NCBI GenBank assembly: GCA_963576735.1
Contig: OY755196.1
Location: 6,181,912-6,245,911 of the forward strand
DNA length: 64,000 nucleotides
Direction of reading: 5' to 3'
Source: Bedellia somnulentella
Taxonomy: Eukaryota; Arthropoda; Insecta; Lepidoptera; Bedelliidae
Notes under the pieces: model-generated
Database searches by the model: none
Seen by the model: only the letters and a program-made list of their open reading frames with translations
Told to the model about the DNA's origin: nothing
Made by a program: the position numbers and the translations under genes
Shown: positions 51,901 through 61,320 of the stretch, piece by piece
How positions within the stretch are numbered: the stretch's first letter is position 1
Layout of the letters: each line of letters opens with the position of its first letter

Positions 51901-52130
51901 CCCACCGCTGCCACCAATGTTATACTGGACGTCGTAAAAGTCTTTTGAAAAAAAAGATTTATTTGAGATTAAAACTAATAAGTAAAATCTTTCAAATATT
52001 TATTAATAAATCCAAAATAATACAATATCATGTCATCTTAACCTACTTATAGAAATATAAATTATATAATAAAAAAGTCACTTAAATCTAAACTTAACTA
52101 ATATAATATAATAAGCTAATTGCCTCGTCA
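51901..52130 (-). repeat. Gypsy-3 primer-binding site and 5' LTR end (partial)
   Basis: On the minus strand CCAGTATAACA ends the LTR and is followed at once by TTGGTGGCAGCGGTGGGA (51,901-51,918), a primer-binding-site-like sequence. AATAAATC (polyadenylation-like) lies ~45 bp inside. The upstream LTR boundary is lost near the LINE fragment at 52,145. No second LTR copy was found. Confidence 0.5.
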
Positions 52131-52144
52131 CTTAAAATTAAAAA

Positions 52145-52430
52145 CTAAAACCCAACGGTGCGCGACTCGAAAGCACCCATAATGCTCGCAGCATTCCCAC
52201 GCTGGATGGCAATGGAAAGTCGCTGTGCCAAATAGAAACCCGCTCGCTTGTCGTGCCCCCGCTCCCTCAGTCTCCTACCCAACGCCGACACAAACGCTAT
52301 AGCTTCCGATCCCCAAGCACCAGAAGTTTCAAAGGCCAGTGGAATAAACAGATAGTTTCCTTTGAGCTGTTCATACTTCCGATGCTTGAGCCCCGCAGCG
52401 GATTCAGCAGCAGCCCCTGAACGCAAAATT
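52145..52430 (-). pseudogene. LINE polyprotein C-terminal fragment
   Basis: Minus frame KYEQLKGNYLFIPLAFETSG, GSEAIAFVSALGRRLRERG, FYLAQRLSIAIQRGNAASI. This is a recurrent C-terminal block of non-LTR polyproteins (PxAxETxGxWGxEA, then RGNAAS). The TGA-free upstream part is absent and the sequence on the 5' side is not coding. Codons are GC-rich compared with the surroundings. Confidence 0.7.
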
Positions 52431-52609
52431 ATATATATAAAACTAATTATATTATTTAAATATTACAATAGAATAATGGTCTGAACGGCACTATGGAATA
52501 TGGTAGACTGAATGGATGTAGGAGGGGTAGGAACTAACTGTAAGCTAAAAGGGATGATGTAAGCATTATTGCATACAGAGACAAGGTATAACAGAACGCG
52601 CAATATTAG

Positions 52610-53200
52610 CACAAAAAAATGAAACGGTCACTAAAATGAATGATGAAGTTATTGGAGAAAACACTGAATATTTATCTGTAGACACAGTGATAGAAACAGA
52701 ACATAGTACGTCATATCCTGTGGAGTTCCTGAATTCTTTGGAATGATCTGGGGTGCCTTTTCATAAAATAAAACTAAAAGTAGGTGGTCCGGTGATGATT
52801 ATACGTAATCTCGATGCCCCTAGACTGTGTAATTGTACCAGGCTGCATGTCACTCAGCTTGGGCAGAACATTATTACAGCCACTATTTTAACTGGCGCAG
52901 CCAAGGGTGAAATTGTACTCATACCTCGGATTCCGATTATTCCAAAAGACCTCCCATTTCAATTTAAAAGACTTCAATTTCCTATAAGGGTTTCATTTGC
53001 AATGACCATTAATAGAGCACAAGGCCAGACTCTAAGGGTTGCTGGAGTACACTTGAAAAAACATTGTTTTTCGAATGGTTAGCTCTATGTAGTGTGTTCC
53101 CGGGTTTCCAGTGCCCAAAATCTGCATGTTTTAGCTCCACAAGGGAAAACATTTAATATACTACTCTTTGTAAAAAGTATCGGGAATATGTCAATAAAAA
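52610..53200 (+). pseudogene. Helitron helicase (Pif1-like) C-terminal relic
   Basis: Plus frame with MNDEVIGENTEYLSVDT, YPVEFLNSLE, stop, then PFHKIKLKVGGPVMIIRNLD, CNCTRLHVTQLG, ATILTGAAKGEIVLIPRIP, FQFKRLQFPIRVSFAMTINR, AQGQTLRVAGVHL and, after a stop at ~53,080, LYVVCSRVSSAQNLHVLAP. These match the last motifs of Pif1-type Helitron helicases (motif V/VI region with AMTINRAQGQT and CSRV). Two in-frame stops make it a pseudogene. Confidence 0.85.
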
Positions 53201-53354
53201 GACCCGCGTAAAAGAGGTCGTTCAATTTTTTTTACTGCATGTTGGTAGCACTGTACTGATTTATCGCGCAAAATTTGAGCGGGATCTGTCATTTAATTTG
53301 TTTTAAACTACATTTTTTGTTGGTCATAGTTTTGAGTCCTCGGCGATTTTTACA

Positions 53355-53585
53355 ATGGAAAATATTGTTGAACAAAGAGTGTGCCTTAAATTTTGTGTTT
53401 CAAATGATATTTCATGTGGTGAATCACTAAAAATGTTGCGAAATACCTACGGCGAATCGTGTATATCGAAAACAAGGGCTTATGAATGGTATAAGGCTTT
53501 TAAAGAAGGCCGAGAAGTAGTAGTAGACTTGCCTCGTTCTGGTAGGCTGCCGAGAAGTAGTAGTAGTAGAGGAGAACACAGAAGA
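53355..53585 (+). pseudogene. Mariner transposase N-terminal fragment inside the Helitron end
   Basis: Frame with EQRVCLKFCVSNDISCGESL, KMLRNTYGESCISKTRAYEW and YKAFKEGREVV, DLPRSGRLPRS. This is the first helix-turn-helix of a mariner transposase plus the GRP-type linker. A duplicated AGAAGTAGTAG block follows, then unrelated sequence. No catalytic part. It may be an insertion or a fragment captured by the Helitron. Confidence 0.7.
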
Positions 53586-53668
53586 TGAGATAGTGTTTCG
53601 GTACTTTGAATGTAAACCGGATGCAAAAATTGAAGTCCACGCGGACGAAGTCGCGGGTAAAAAGCTAG

Positions 53669-53941
53669 TTACATATAAATGCGAAATAAACGCGAAATTC
53701 AGAAATTTAACTAAAAGTAAATGCGAAATCCGTGTTTTTTGTTTGCGTAAATTCCGTACCTGTAATTATTACTAATAACATACAATAAAGGTGGTATATT
53801 TGTGTTTTTTTTAGCATGGCTAGCTAATTAGCAATTTTTTGGATGATGAAACTAGTTTTGGTTTTGCAATATTTGCATGTTAACTGATGAATATCTTTAA
53901 ATTCAATGATGTGACCGATCCTGTCATACCTTGAAGTTGCT
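53669..53941. other. AT-rich stretch after the Helitron terminus
   Basis: Nothing recognised. Confidence 0.3.
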
Positions 53942-54720
53942 CTATGGCTGGCAGGGGTACGAGATGCACCACGTTTTGCCGCACTCTATCAAAGAAAGGT
54001 GATCCAACTCCCCTTTGTCAGCCTTGTACAATGCTTTAACAATGTGCAATAAGGGGAAGTACAACTCCTTTCCACATATTGTGGTGTTTTTATGAACCGA
54101 TGTATATATCAGATGGTTGGGCGGAGGTCGACCCATTTTCTTAATTTTTTTTAAATGTATGGTTGTGCGTAACGTTTTGAATTATTAGTCGAGTCAAAAT
54201 AGACTTAATTATGATTCCAGTTTGCATCAAATCCCAAGAAGCTGGATTTTTTTGCAGGCCTCGAATACGTCATTACAAATGATATGTCGAAAGTCCCCAT
54301 CGATCCTGCTTGTCCTCTTGCACGCATCCGCGAATCCCATTATTGCACTCTATCCCAGGCCAAATTGTTTATATGCCGGTGGCAATGTAGCTGAGTGCCC
54401 TTGATCGGATCAAACCACAGTGCATGTGCATAGCTCAATCTTGTAGCACCAACCCAAAGTTTGTACTCCCATCGTATAGGTCTGCCTCGAATAAATTGTG
54501 TGCAGCTATGGCCACCATAGTAGGGCACTATTGCCTCTTCAATGCTATAGTGTTCTTCCAGAAACCCGAATCTTCATCGGTAACGTCGGCGTTCGCGATA
54601 TCAAGCTGTAAAATGGAAATGTTCTTCGAGAAAAGGTCATTATCATCGAGTGTCCCCAATTCCTCTAAAAAGTTGTTTAATTTCAACGGTTTCCTGGTCT
54701 CAGTCTGAAAGTTCATAATA
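53942..54720 (-). pseudogene. piggyBac-type transposase relic
   Basis: Minus strand from 54,720: a short N-terminal part, then MPYYGGHSCTQFIRGRPIRW and EYKLWVG (the piggyBac core: PYxGxHS, then F-IRGKPIRxGYKxW). Next come GLGPSIVLQLAG and QEDKQDRWGLS in another frame, then CGKELYFPLLHIVKAL and KGELDHLSLIE, like the GKKWWxPLF and LDxLSFRR blocks near the end of PGBD-type proteins. At least three frame breaks; the aspartates of the catalytic triad are only partly retained. It lies beside, not inside, the foldback element at 54.8-55.7 kb. Confidence 0.75.
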
Positions 54721-54737
54721 AAGTGTCATAGACGCCC

Positions 54738-55991
54738 TTACTCCTACCAGGTGTTATAACACCTCTGATGCATTTTCATAAAAATAAGGTAGAAAGGGTC
54801 TGGCAGGCTAGGGGAGAAGCAGTGGCCACTGTGAGATTTTCAGATTTTTTTACACGTTTGTTTGCTACTATTTAACTAGGCAACACTCCAATTTACAGCC
54901 GGCTACCATGAATACTTTCCGAAAATTTTGACAAAAACGTCAAATCTGCAGACGTTATTTCAATTTATATTTTCTCCTTAACTATAGTAGGCAGGATATT
55001 GAAACCAGCTAGTATCTACGTGCATTGAGTTAAAGTATACTCTGGTGTATTATTTACTAAAGGGTTGCTTGAAAAATTCCAGAAAAAAACACGTTTAAAC
55101 CCTTTTTAGTAGTGTTTGCGTTCCCTACCTCCGAACTTTTTACAAATTCGGAAGGCCACTTGTCTACCTTTTCAGATAGAATGCAAATGTTGAGAACGAC
55201 TAACTATCACATAATTTGAATGTTTTTGTTCATGAGAGGCACCCAACTGAATGAAACAATTTTCGGTGTGCTGAAAGATATTTGTATATTTGTTTAATAT
55301 TATAATTTTCATAGGTGTGCCATTCGAAGAACCTGCCAAAAATAAATGCCAAGAAATAAAACGTGTTTTTTATCTGGAATTTTTCAAGCAACTTATTAGT
55401 AAATAATACACCAGAGTATACTTTAACTCAATTTACGTAGATACTAGTTGGTTTCAATATTCTGCCTACTATAGTTTAGGATAAAATATAAATTGAAACA
55501 ACGTCTGCAGATTTGACGTTTACGTCAAAATCTCGGAAAGTATTCATGGTAGCCGGCTGTAAGTTGGAGTGTTGCCTAGTTAAAAGGTAGCAAACAAACG
55601 TGTAAAAAAAAAACTGAAAATCTCACAGTGGCCATTGCTCCTTCCTTAGCCTGCCAGACCCTTTAATATAAGAATCAAAAACTAGTGGTTAATTTTATTG
55701 CTTATATTCACATAAAATTATTACCATAAATAAATAGTTACCAGAAAAAATATATAAAAAAAACTTACCAGTTTGATGTCATAACGAACAGTTAGCACTA
55801 AATACATTTTATTTACGAAAATAACAAAAAAGTATCAAAAGAATAGTTGAAACTTCCTCACGCAGCTAAACTTGAATAATCGCTGAACGAAATGAGACGA
55901 GTGATAACAATCATAGATCATGTTTATCAATTTTAGTTTGCGGGTACTTTAACTCAAAATTCAGCGGTGTCAAGACACCTGGTAGGAGTAA
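54738..55991. repeat. 17-bp inverted repeat pair enclosing the foldback element
   Basis: TTACTCCTACCAGGTGT at 54,738-54,754 and its exact reverse complement at 55,975-55,991. Each is next to a second small inverted motif (GGTGTTATAACACC on the left, GGTGTCAAGACACC on the right). These look like transposon ends, perhaps of the element that carried the piggyBac-type transposase, but the flanks show no TTAA duplication. Confidence 0.5.
54793..55664. mobile_element. Foldback element with ~305-bp inverted arms
   Basis: 872 bp beginning AAAGGGTCTGGCAGGCTA and ending with its reverse complement. The arms 54,793-55,097 and 55,357-55,664 match at about 90 percent by eye, including the blocks AAAATTCCAGA, ACACCAGAGTATACTTTAAC and ACAGCCGGCTACCATGAAT. 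The spacer is ~260 bp and AT-rich. No coding content. Such long-TIR elements are probably moved by a transposase supplied elsewhere. No clear target duplication. Confidence 0.8.
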
Positions 55992-56176
55992 CTGGGTCAA
56001 AACAGCTGTAGCTAAAAGTAGCACTTTTGCCCATACAACTTTGTAAATAGTGACGGTGGATTTAGTTTACGAGTAATGGTAAGGATATATGTAACTTAAT
56101 CCCAGTCGTAAGATCCTTTTTTGGAATCACAGCCACAAACATGCATGCTTATTAAATAAAAAAATCTGCTTAAGTT

Positions 56177-56593
56177 TCATCCACTTCGTTTATTACATAA
56201 ATCTTTAAAGTAGTCTCTTGGCCTTGGTTTGGCGACTTTAAGGTCATTGAGTATTCGATGGGCGCAGGGCAATGTCTCCTCTCTAAAATATTTGGTGTTT
56301 GGTACGGTAATACCTACCGGATAGCTTGGATGTTTTTCGCTCTTTAATGGCCCCCAAGAAGCAATCCCTAACAAATATGGTTTGTCATTTTGTATGACCA
56401 GGGCACCTTCACATCTAAGACGCATGCTACAGAATTCTTCCGGTAGAGTATTATTTTTAGTACCAAGAGTACAACCATAATAGCATGGACGAAGCAAAGG
56501 CTTGGTGTAAGTTGACCCACTCCAGTAGAATTGGCACCTCTTGATACCTAATGTTGCGTTCATGCTGAAGAGAATAATATCATTCCCGCGCAC
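56177..56593 (-). CDS. Serine protease-like (probable non-catalytic homolog), terminal exon
   Basis: An exon of ~138 codons that begins after TATTTTTTTCAG| (acceptor just above 56,593) and ends at TGA 56,174-56,176. It has six cysteines. The region CEGALVIQNDKPYLLGIASWG corresponds to the trypsin-fold block GDSGGPL...GIVSWG, but the nucleophile Ser is absent (GAL). PVGITVPNTKYFREE follows, like the PGVYTRVxxYxxWI block. This suggests a secreted S1-family homolog without protease activity. Upstream exons are not in the window or were not recognised: the sequence between 56,600 and 56,800 is noncoding. It is the best host-gene candidate here. Confidence 0.6.
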   Translation of the reverse strand: MRGNDIILFSMNATLGIKRCQFYWSGSTYTKPLLRPCYYGCTLGTKNNTLPEEFCSMRLRCEGALVIQNDKPYLLGIASWGPLKSEKHPSYPVGITVPNTKYFREETLPCAHRILNDLKVAKPRPRDYFKDLCNKRSG

Positions 56594-56802
56594 CTGAAAA
56601 AAATATGGGTCTTTCAAAATACTCTTAGTTAAACAAAATTTAATAGTATTTATAAAATTTATAGTGGCATCCTATCTTCACATATGGGCAATGAAATAGG
56701 AGGGGAAAAAAATATACAATATTAAATTTTAATACTTTTCTGCCTTATGAACTTCTAAGAGCTGCAGAGGAATTTCTCAATTTTAAAGTTTACTTAGTTG
56801 AC

Positions 56803-56945
56803 GACGTCCGTGGTCGAGTGGATAGGTGACTAGCTTCTCGGTCCGGAGGTCGCGGGTTCGATCCCCGCTGAGGGCAACATTTATGTGATGAGCATAATTT
56901 TTTTTTTCTAGTCTTGGTTGTTATTTATATGTGTACATACATACA
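56803..56945 (+). mobile_element. tRNA-derived SINE
   Basis: The head is tRNA-like: GTCCGTGGTCGAGTGG with an A-box-like TGGTCGAGTGG and a B box GGTTCGATCCC at ~56,855. The body continues TGATGAGCATAA and TAGTCTTGGTTG, typical of lepidopteran SINEs, and ends in a short TACATACATACA tail. Pol III transcription from the internal boxes is expected for the family. Confidence 0.75.
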
Positions 56946-57170
56946 TATACTCACGGCTATAAATCCCTAAAAAGGGTAGCTAGAGCTGAGAAATTAGAAT
57001 TTCCTCAGCCACTTTTGGAAGTTGAGTGGGGAAAAGATGGTAGAATAAAGGTTGTTGGTGATGGGTCTCCAACCGCATCGTCTAAAAATCCCTTAAAAAC
57101 CCCCAAGTCCGTTAGTCGCCTCTTAAGTACACCCACCGGAAGAAATGGGGTAGTGCTATTGTAAGCCGAC
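56946..57170 (+). mobile_element. Interspersed repeat, same family as 6.1-6.36 kb
   Basis: From ATACTCACGGCTATAAAT through GGAAGTTGAGTGGGGAAAAG and GATGGGTCTCCAACCGCATC to GTAAGCCGACATTATACAC. It matches the reverse complement of 6,106-6,363 with many substitutions. It starts directly at the SINE tail. Confidence 0.65.
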
Positions 57171-57399
57171 ATTATACACTTCATTATGTGTATTATATAA
57201 TATTAAATATATCGATGAGTTAGTATCCTATAATACAAGTTTACTTAGTTTGGGGCTAACTTGAACTGTGTAAAATGTGTCCGTATATTATTTTATTTAT
57301 TCATTTAACATACGAGTCATTTGCCGTATTTGAGTACAGCACTTGTACTTGAGTCAGAAAAGTTTATATATGGGTAATGCAGGAGCATGCTGCTGCTTT
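57171..57399. other. AT-rich spacer
   Basis: Nothing recognised. Confidence 0.3.
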
Positions 57400-57776
57400 T
57401 GAATATTATGAATAAACGCTTTTCATTCTTTTTAAAAGTTTGTGATGTTAGGATATGTAATGGAGTGAGAAATAGCGTGATTCGTCAAAGATGCGGTGTG
57501 AAAGATATGAAAGAGATAGGAAAATTAAAGGTTGATTGTAAATTGGAGAAAGAGATCTACAGAGACAATGTGGATGGTGTTGTTAGTAGAGGACGACCAC
57601 GGACGACACATTTAAATCAAAGAGAGAGTGTAAGGCAAGCGTCTCGGAAGTGTGAAGACTACGAAGGATGTATGAAAAGATTGATGCATGTACACAAAGC
57701 TAGAGAGGTTTGCCAGGATTGTACAGTGGCAATCGATAGTCTCTGCCTACCCCATTGGGAACTAACGGCGTGAGTT
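57400..57776 (+). mobile_element. 5'-truncated LINE C-terminus of the (TATG)n family
   Basis: Codons GVRNSVIRQRCGVKD, LEKEIYRDNVDGVVSRGRPR, CMKRLMHVHKAREVCQD and then the AATCGATAGTCTCTGC block and GGGAACTAACGGCGTGAG. It is the same LINE end as at 5.6-5.9 kb, with a slightly longer coding part and more mutations. Mariner-2 is inserted exactly where the (TATG) tail should start. Confidence 0.8.
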
Positions 57777-59086
57777 AGAGGGGCATGCCAATAGAACTGA
57801 GATACTCTTTTCTCATTTAATTGACACTGGCAAGCTATACACCATCTTATAGGCTGGTTTTTTATTGACATATTTGAATATAGAACACACTTCTTTTATT
57901 TATTTTTTAATTGAATGAGCACAATTTTTCCGAGAATCTGGCGGGAATTCACTTGCAACAATAGAGCTCAGTCGACGTGATTTTCGTGCTATGATTTATT
58001 ATGACTTCAAAAAAGGTTAAAAGCCTCAATAATGTTTTGAACTTTTGGCTTCTATTTTTGGCGAGTCTGCTTGTTCCCTAGCAACAATATTCAGTTGGTT
58101 TGCTGAATTTAAAGGAGGACGGGGATGTCTCGAAGATGAAGCGACGACAGGACGACCGCCAACCGCAATCACGCAAGAAAACGTTCGTGTAGTCGAAAAA
58201 CTTATTCGCGAAAACTGACGAATTACATATGTAGAGTTAGAGCGAGAACTAGGAATTAGATCAGCAGCAATGCAAACCATAATTCACGACCACCTTTCTC
58301 TCCGTAAACGTTGTTCGAGGTGGGTGCCGCACAAACTTACCGATGAGCAGAAACACCGTCGGGTGGATTGGTGCCTATTTATGATAGATAAATTCAACGG
58401 AGTCGAGAAAAAAAAACGTATATGATATACTGACTAGTGACGAAATATGGCTATATAACTATGATCCCGAATCAAAGCGATAGTCGATTGTATGGTGCTT
58501 TGAAGACGAGCCAACGAAATGTCGCCGTGCACGAAGCGCACAGAAACAAATGGTCGCCTCGTTTTTCTGCAAATCGGGTCATATTGCTACTGTTGTGCTA
58601 GAGAATGAAAGAACGGTGAACTCCGATTGGTATGTGACAGTTTGTGCTCCAACAGTAATAACAGCTTGGTGTGACAAGCGACCGAAGTCAGGATTCCGAC
58701 ACCTTCTCTTGCACCATGACAATGCGGCGCCGCACACGTCTGCCAGAACACTAGTATTTTTCAACTCGAAAAATGAGCCAATTCTCCCTCACCCGCCATA
58801 TTCCCCTGACTTAGCGCCTTATGATTTTTACTTGTTTCCAAAAATCAAAGAAAAACTAAAGGGGAAGAGGTTTGAAAGCAAAGAAGAAGCGCTGGTTGCC
58901 TATAATTTCGAGATTTATGAGGTATCTTAAGAAGAGTGGTCACAGGTATTTTATTTTCCAATTGAATCAGGCGTATGGAAAAGTGTATACGTGCTCAGGG
59001 TGAATACTTTGAAAAGATCGATACTTGTAATAAAGAATAAATTTTATAATATTTGAGTATCTAGTTTCTTTTGGCATGCCCCTCAT
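57777..59086 (+). mobile_element. Mariner-2, full-length but decayed
   Basis: About 1,310 bp. Terminal inverted repeats start GAGGGGCATGCCAATAG at the left and, inverted, GAGGGGCATGCCAAAAG at the right, with TA next to both ends. It carries a broken transposase. It is unrelated to mariner-1 in TIR sequence. Confidence 0.8.
57960..59040 (+). pseudogene. Mariner-2 transposase pseudogene
   Basis: Readable but broken frame: the HTH part (LSRRDFRAMIYYDFKKG, then a stop), WFAEFKGGRG, GRPPTAITQENV, LRKRCSRWVPHKLTDEQK; the catalytic part has TSDEIWLYNYDPESK (first Asp), a stop, then the long open stretch from 58,550: MVASFFCKSGHIATV, LLLHHDNAAPHTS (second Asp), YSPDLAPYDFYLFPK (third Asp) and KGKRFESKEEAL. 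Several stops and frameshifts precede 58,550 and one follows 58,930. It is a DD34D mariner by the spacing of the last two Asp. Confidence 0.88.
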
Positions 59087-60009
59087 ATTTATGTATGAGC
59101 ACAGCACTTTAATAAGATTTCATCATACCACTTTCCGTTTTAATGACCGCAGTTAAGTTCTACAGGTTACTCGCAATCGCGACTAAGATATCGTCCTGTC
59201 TTTGTCTCAGAGGCTGCTCAGGGGCTACCTTGGTTACCGTATCCAGTACTTTTCAATGCTACTTCTAACATTTCCCCAGTTACATTGAGTACTCCATTGC
59301 GCTGAGTAGGTACATCACGCTGCTGTTCTCAGGACCACATATTTTTGATTTTCATCTTTTTGTCGATGATCGTTCGGCTGCTTAAATTCAAAACATAGCA
59401 AGTCCTTCAGAGAAAAATGTTCAGGAGAGCAAAAAAACAGGTTGGCCATTTGGCTCGTTCGCCCCACGAAACCAGAAAAGATAGGGATTGAAGTGTTTGT
59501 ACAAAAGTTGTGTTATATTGTTGACAATATTTTGTATTACTCATTAAATTTCTTTTATTATTGTGTACATTTAAATAGCTCACACTTTATTTTTTTTGTG
59601 ATAAAACTTAAATATTGTAAGAAAAATAATTTCAAAACTTAGTAAGTCTGCTTGCTATGTAATCAATTTCTATGCAAAAAATAAAACATAACAAATCCAT
59701 TGCGTATAGTATTGCGAACTTAACTGAGTTTAAAAATATATTATATTAATTAAACATACATACCATTTAACTAATTTTAATTTAAAAATCAAATTTAATT
59801 AAAATAATGTTTATTAATGTATTGTATGTATTATTTAAATTATAACACTGTCATTAATAGTATAATAAAACTTAAAATGTAACTAACTTGCTTTTTGCAA
59901 ATAAACCTCTACTCATTGTCAGTGTTAACTATTTGACCATCAGTCTGCAAATCAATCGCGGCATTATTAGTGGGTAGATTTAACCAAAAATCTCTTCTGT
60001 TTAATGGCA
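59087..60009. other. AT-rich noncoding stretch
   Basis: More than 900 bp without a supported feature. The region 59,640-59,930 is almost pure AT with several polyadenylation-like AATAAA words. Confidence 0.35.
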
Positions 60010-60665
60010 TTAGAGGAACCAATTTCGAAAGAATACCATCTTTTTTCGTTGATTTCACCCCTCAAGGGTTAGTCTTCGATAGTAGGGGAAGATTATTGAT
60101 CTTAAATTTCTGTATAAGAAAGTTAAGTTCTCTAAATGAATCATCAAAATCCGTTTTGTACAAAAGATTACGTGAACCTTTCATAAACTTAGCCTCCACT
60201 ACTGGGTTTAGCAAAAATGTGCTAAGATGATCTTCAGTATTTTTCGCGGAAAATGTTTTTTTTTTCACTTATTCGTAAGATTTCTCTACTTCGATAATGT
60301 CGATATTTTTCCTGCAATTAGCTATGATAGACTTGTAGACCTCATAATCATATGTGGCATCTCGAGACTTCATTTTTGTCTCAATGTTGCCATGTACACT
60401 ATCTGCAGATATATGGGTGTGGCCTTTCGTAAGAAATCTTAGTGAAATAGTTTCAACATTAACGCACACGGAAGTAACAAGCGCCGTAAATAAAAACTAA
60501 TTTTTGTTCTGGTCAGTGCAGTTATTACACCACAGTGTTAATTTTTTAACATCTCTTTCCGAAATTAGAAATGCCATTAATGCGTCTACAATATTATTAG
60601 CATGTCGACCCATAATTGCTTCGTGACATATACAGCGTGTTAGTTTGACGGCGATTGTTACTTCA
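60010..60665 (-). pseudogene. DDE-like (DUF7869-type?) protein, C-terminal part
   Basis: Minus strand from ~60,665: AVKLTRCICHEAIMGRHANN, IVDALMAFLISERDVKKLTL, WCNNCTDQNKN (relatives read W-x-DNC-x2-QNKN, so the Asp is Asn here), a stop, LFTALVTSVCVNVETISL, LTKGHTHISADSVHGNIE and a lysine-rich tail (FMKGSRNLLYKTDF). This order, with GHTxMSADSxH, is that of a widespread insect protein family that I believe is DUF7869-like and possibly a transposase. The N-terminal half of what looks like the same gene lies at 62.4-63.66 kb. Between them are LINE fragments. Confidence 0.55.
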
Positions 60666-61065
60666 ATATTAATTCGTATATTAAAGTTTAATGCTTAATA
60701 TCCACCATATGAAATAAACAAAAAGATTAAAACCGCTTTAGCAGAAAAACCTACTTTCTCCATCAGATGGAAAACTGTGGTTATCTACACTAGCCTAGCG
60801 CACACACTCCTAGTTCCTACCCGTATAATGTCTCACCCACACACAGAGAACAGCGGGCGCGTCATGTGACCATCTAGTCTTGCGCACACTTGCTCGTGAC
60901 CGTATAAACCGCACTATGACAGCAATGCAAAAATTTTTTTAATTTCGCGGCTATGTTTGATTTTTCTTTGAACTTATCGCCGCGCCTGGTGAGGCTGTGG
61001 TCTTAGTCGCCTCGTATTTCAATCCAGTATTAAATATGGGGTAGTGTAATTCAAACATTTTCAAG
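60666..61065. other. Spacer with a CpG-containing repeat block
   Basis: Near 60,945-61,060 the sequence AATTTCGCGGC...TATTAAATATGGGGTAGTGTAATTCAAA resembles 61,870-61,960 (AATTTCGCGGCG...TATTAACTATGGGGTAGTGTTATTCAAA). Thus a ~100-bp direct repeat flanks the LINE scraps here. Nothing coding seen. Confidence 0.4.
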
Positions 61066-61185
61066 TAAAAAGATTGATGGATGTAAACAAAGCTAGAGAG
61101 GTTTGCCAGGATCGTACGAAGTGGCGATCGATAGTCTCTGCCTACCCCAATGGGAACTAATGGCGTGAGAATATGTATGTAAAAA
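61066..61185 (+). mobile_element. LINE tail fragment of the (TATG)n family
   Basis: Last ~100 bp of the LINE: AAAGATTGATGGATGTAAAC, CAGGATCGTACGAAGTGGCG, CCCCAATGGGAACTAATGGC, GTGAGAATATGTATGTA. Nearly identical to 5,783-5,895. An unrelated short piece of the same tail (GGGAAGTAACGGCGTGAGTATGTATG) recurs at ~61,272-61,312. Confidence 0.75.
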
Positions 61186-61267
61186 ATCTATCTCTATTAA
61201 TTAACACCGACGATTATAACAAAACTGTCGTCCTAAATAATCAGCTACCGCTATTTTGTTTTACTTT

Positions 61268-61320
61268 ACATCTCTGCCTCCCCAATGGGAAGTAACGGCG
61301 TGAGTATGTATGTAATGTAT
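61268..61320 (+). mobile_element. Second minimal LINE tail fragment
   Basis: CTCTGCCTCCCCAATGGGAA, GTAACGGCGTGAGTATGTAT then GTAATGTATGTAC. Only ~50 bp of the tail. Confidence 0.6.

Larger units (their letters stand above)
52590..53668 (+). mobile_element. Helitron 3' part: helicase C-terminus and terminal hairpin-CTAG
   Basis: The plus strand carries the end of the Helitron Rep/helicase (52,600-53,200) and, 450 bp on, the hairpin CGCGG-ACGAAGT-CGCGG (53,640-53,656) followed by GTAAAAAGCTAG (ends 53,668) and T. Lepidopteran Helitrons end with such a hairpin and CTAG|T, so this is the 3' terminus. The 5' end and Rep domain are absent. A mariner N-terminal piece (53,355-53,585) lies between helicase and terminus. 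Confidence 0.7.

Noticed and set aside
54340..54716. Host gene homologous to a domesticated piggyBac (PGBD)
   Set aside because: Several frame breaks within 800 bp and no splice sites at the breaks, so it is read as a dead transposase.
56803..56880. A functional tRNA gene
   Set aside because: The acceptor stem has a mismatch and wobble pairs, no anticodon loop with U33 forms, and a SINE body with a TACA tail follows.
59970..60230. Plus-strand 86-codon frame
   Set aside because: Lies opposite the lysine-rich tail of the DDE-like C-terminal part and has no recognisable domain.
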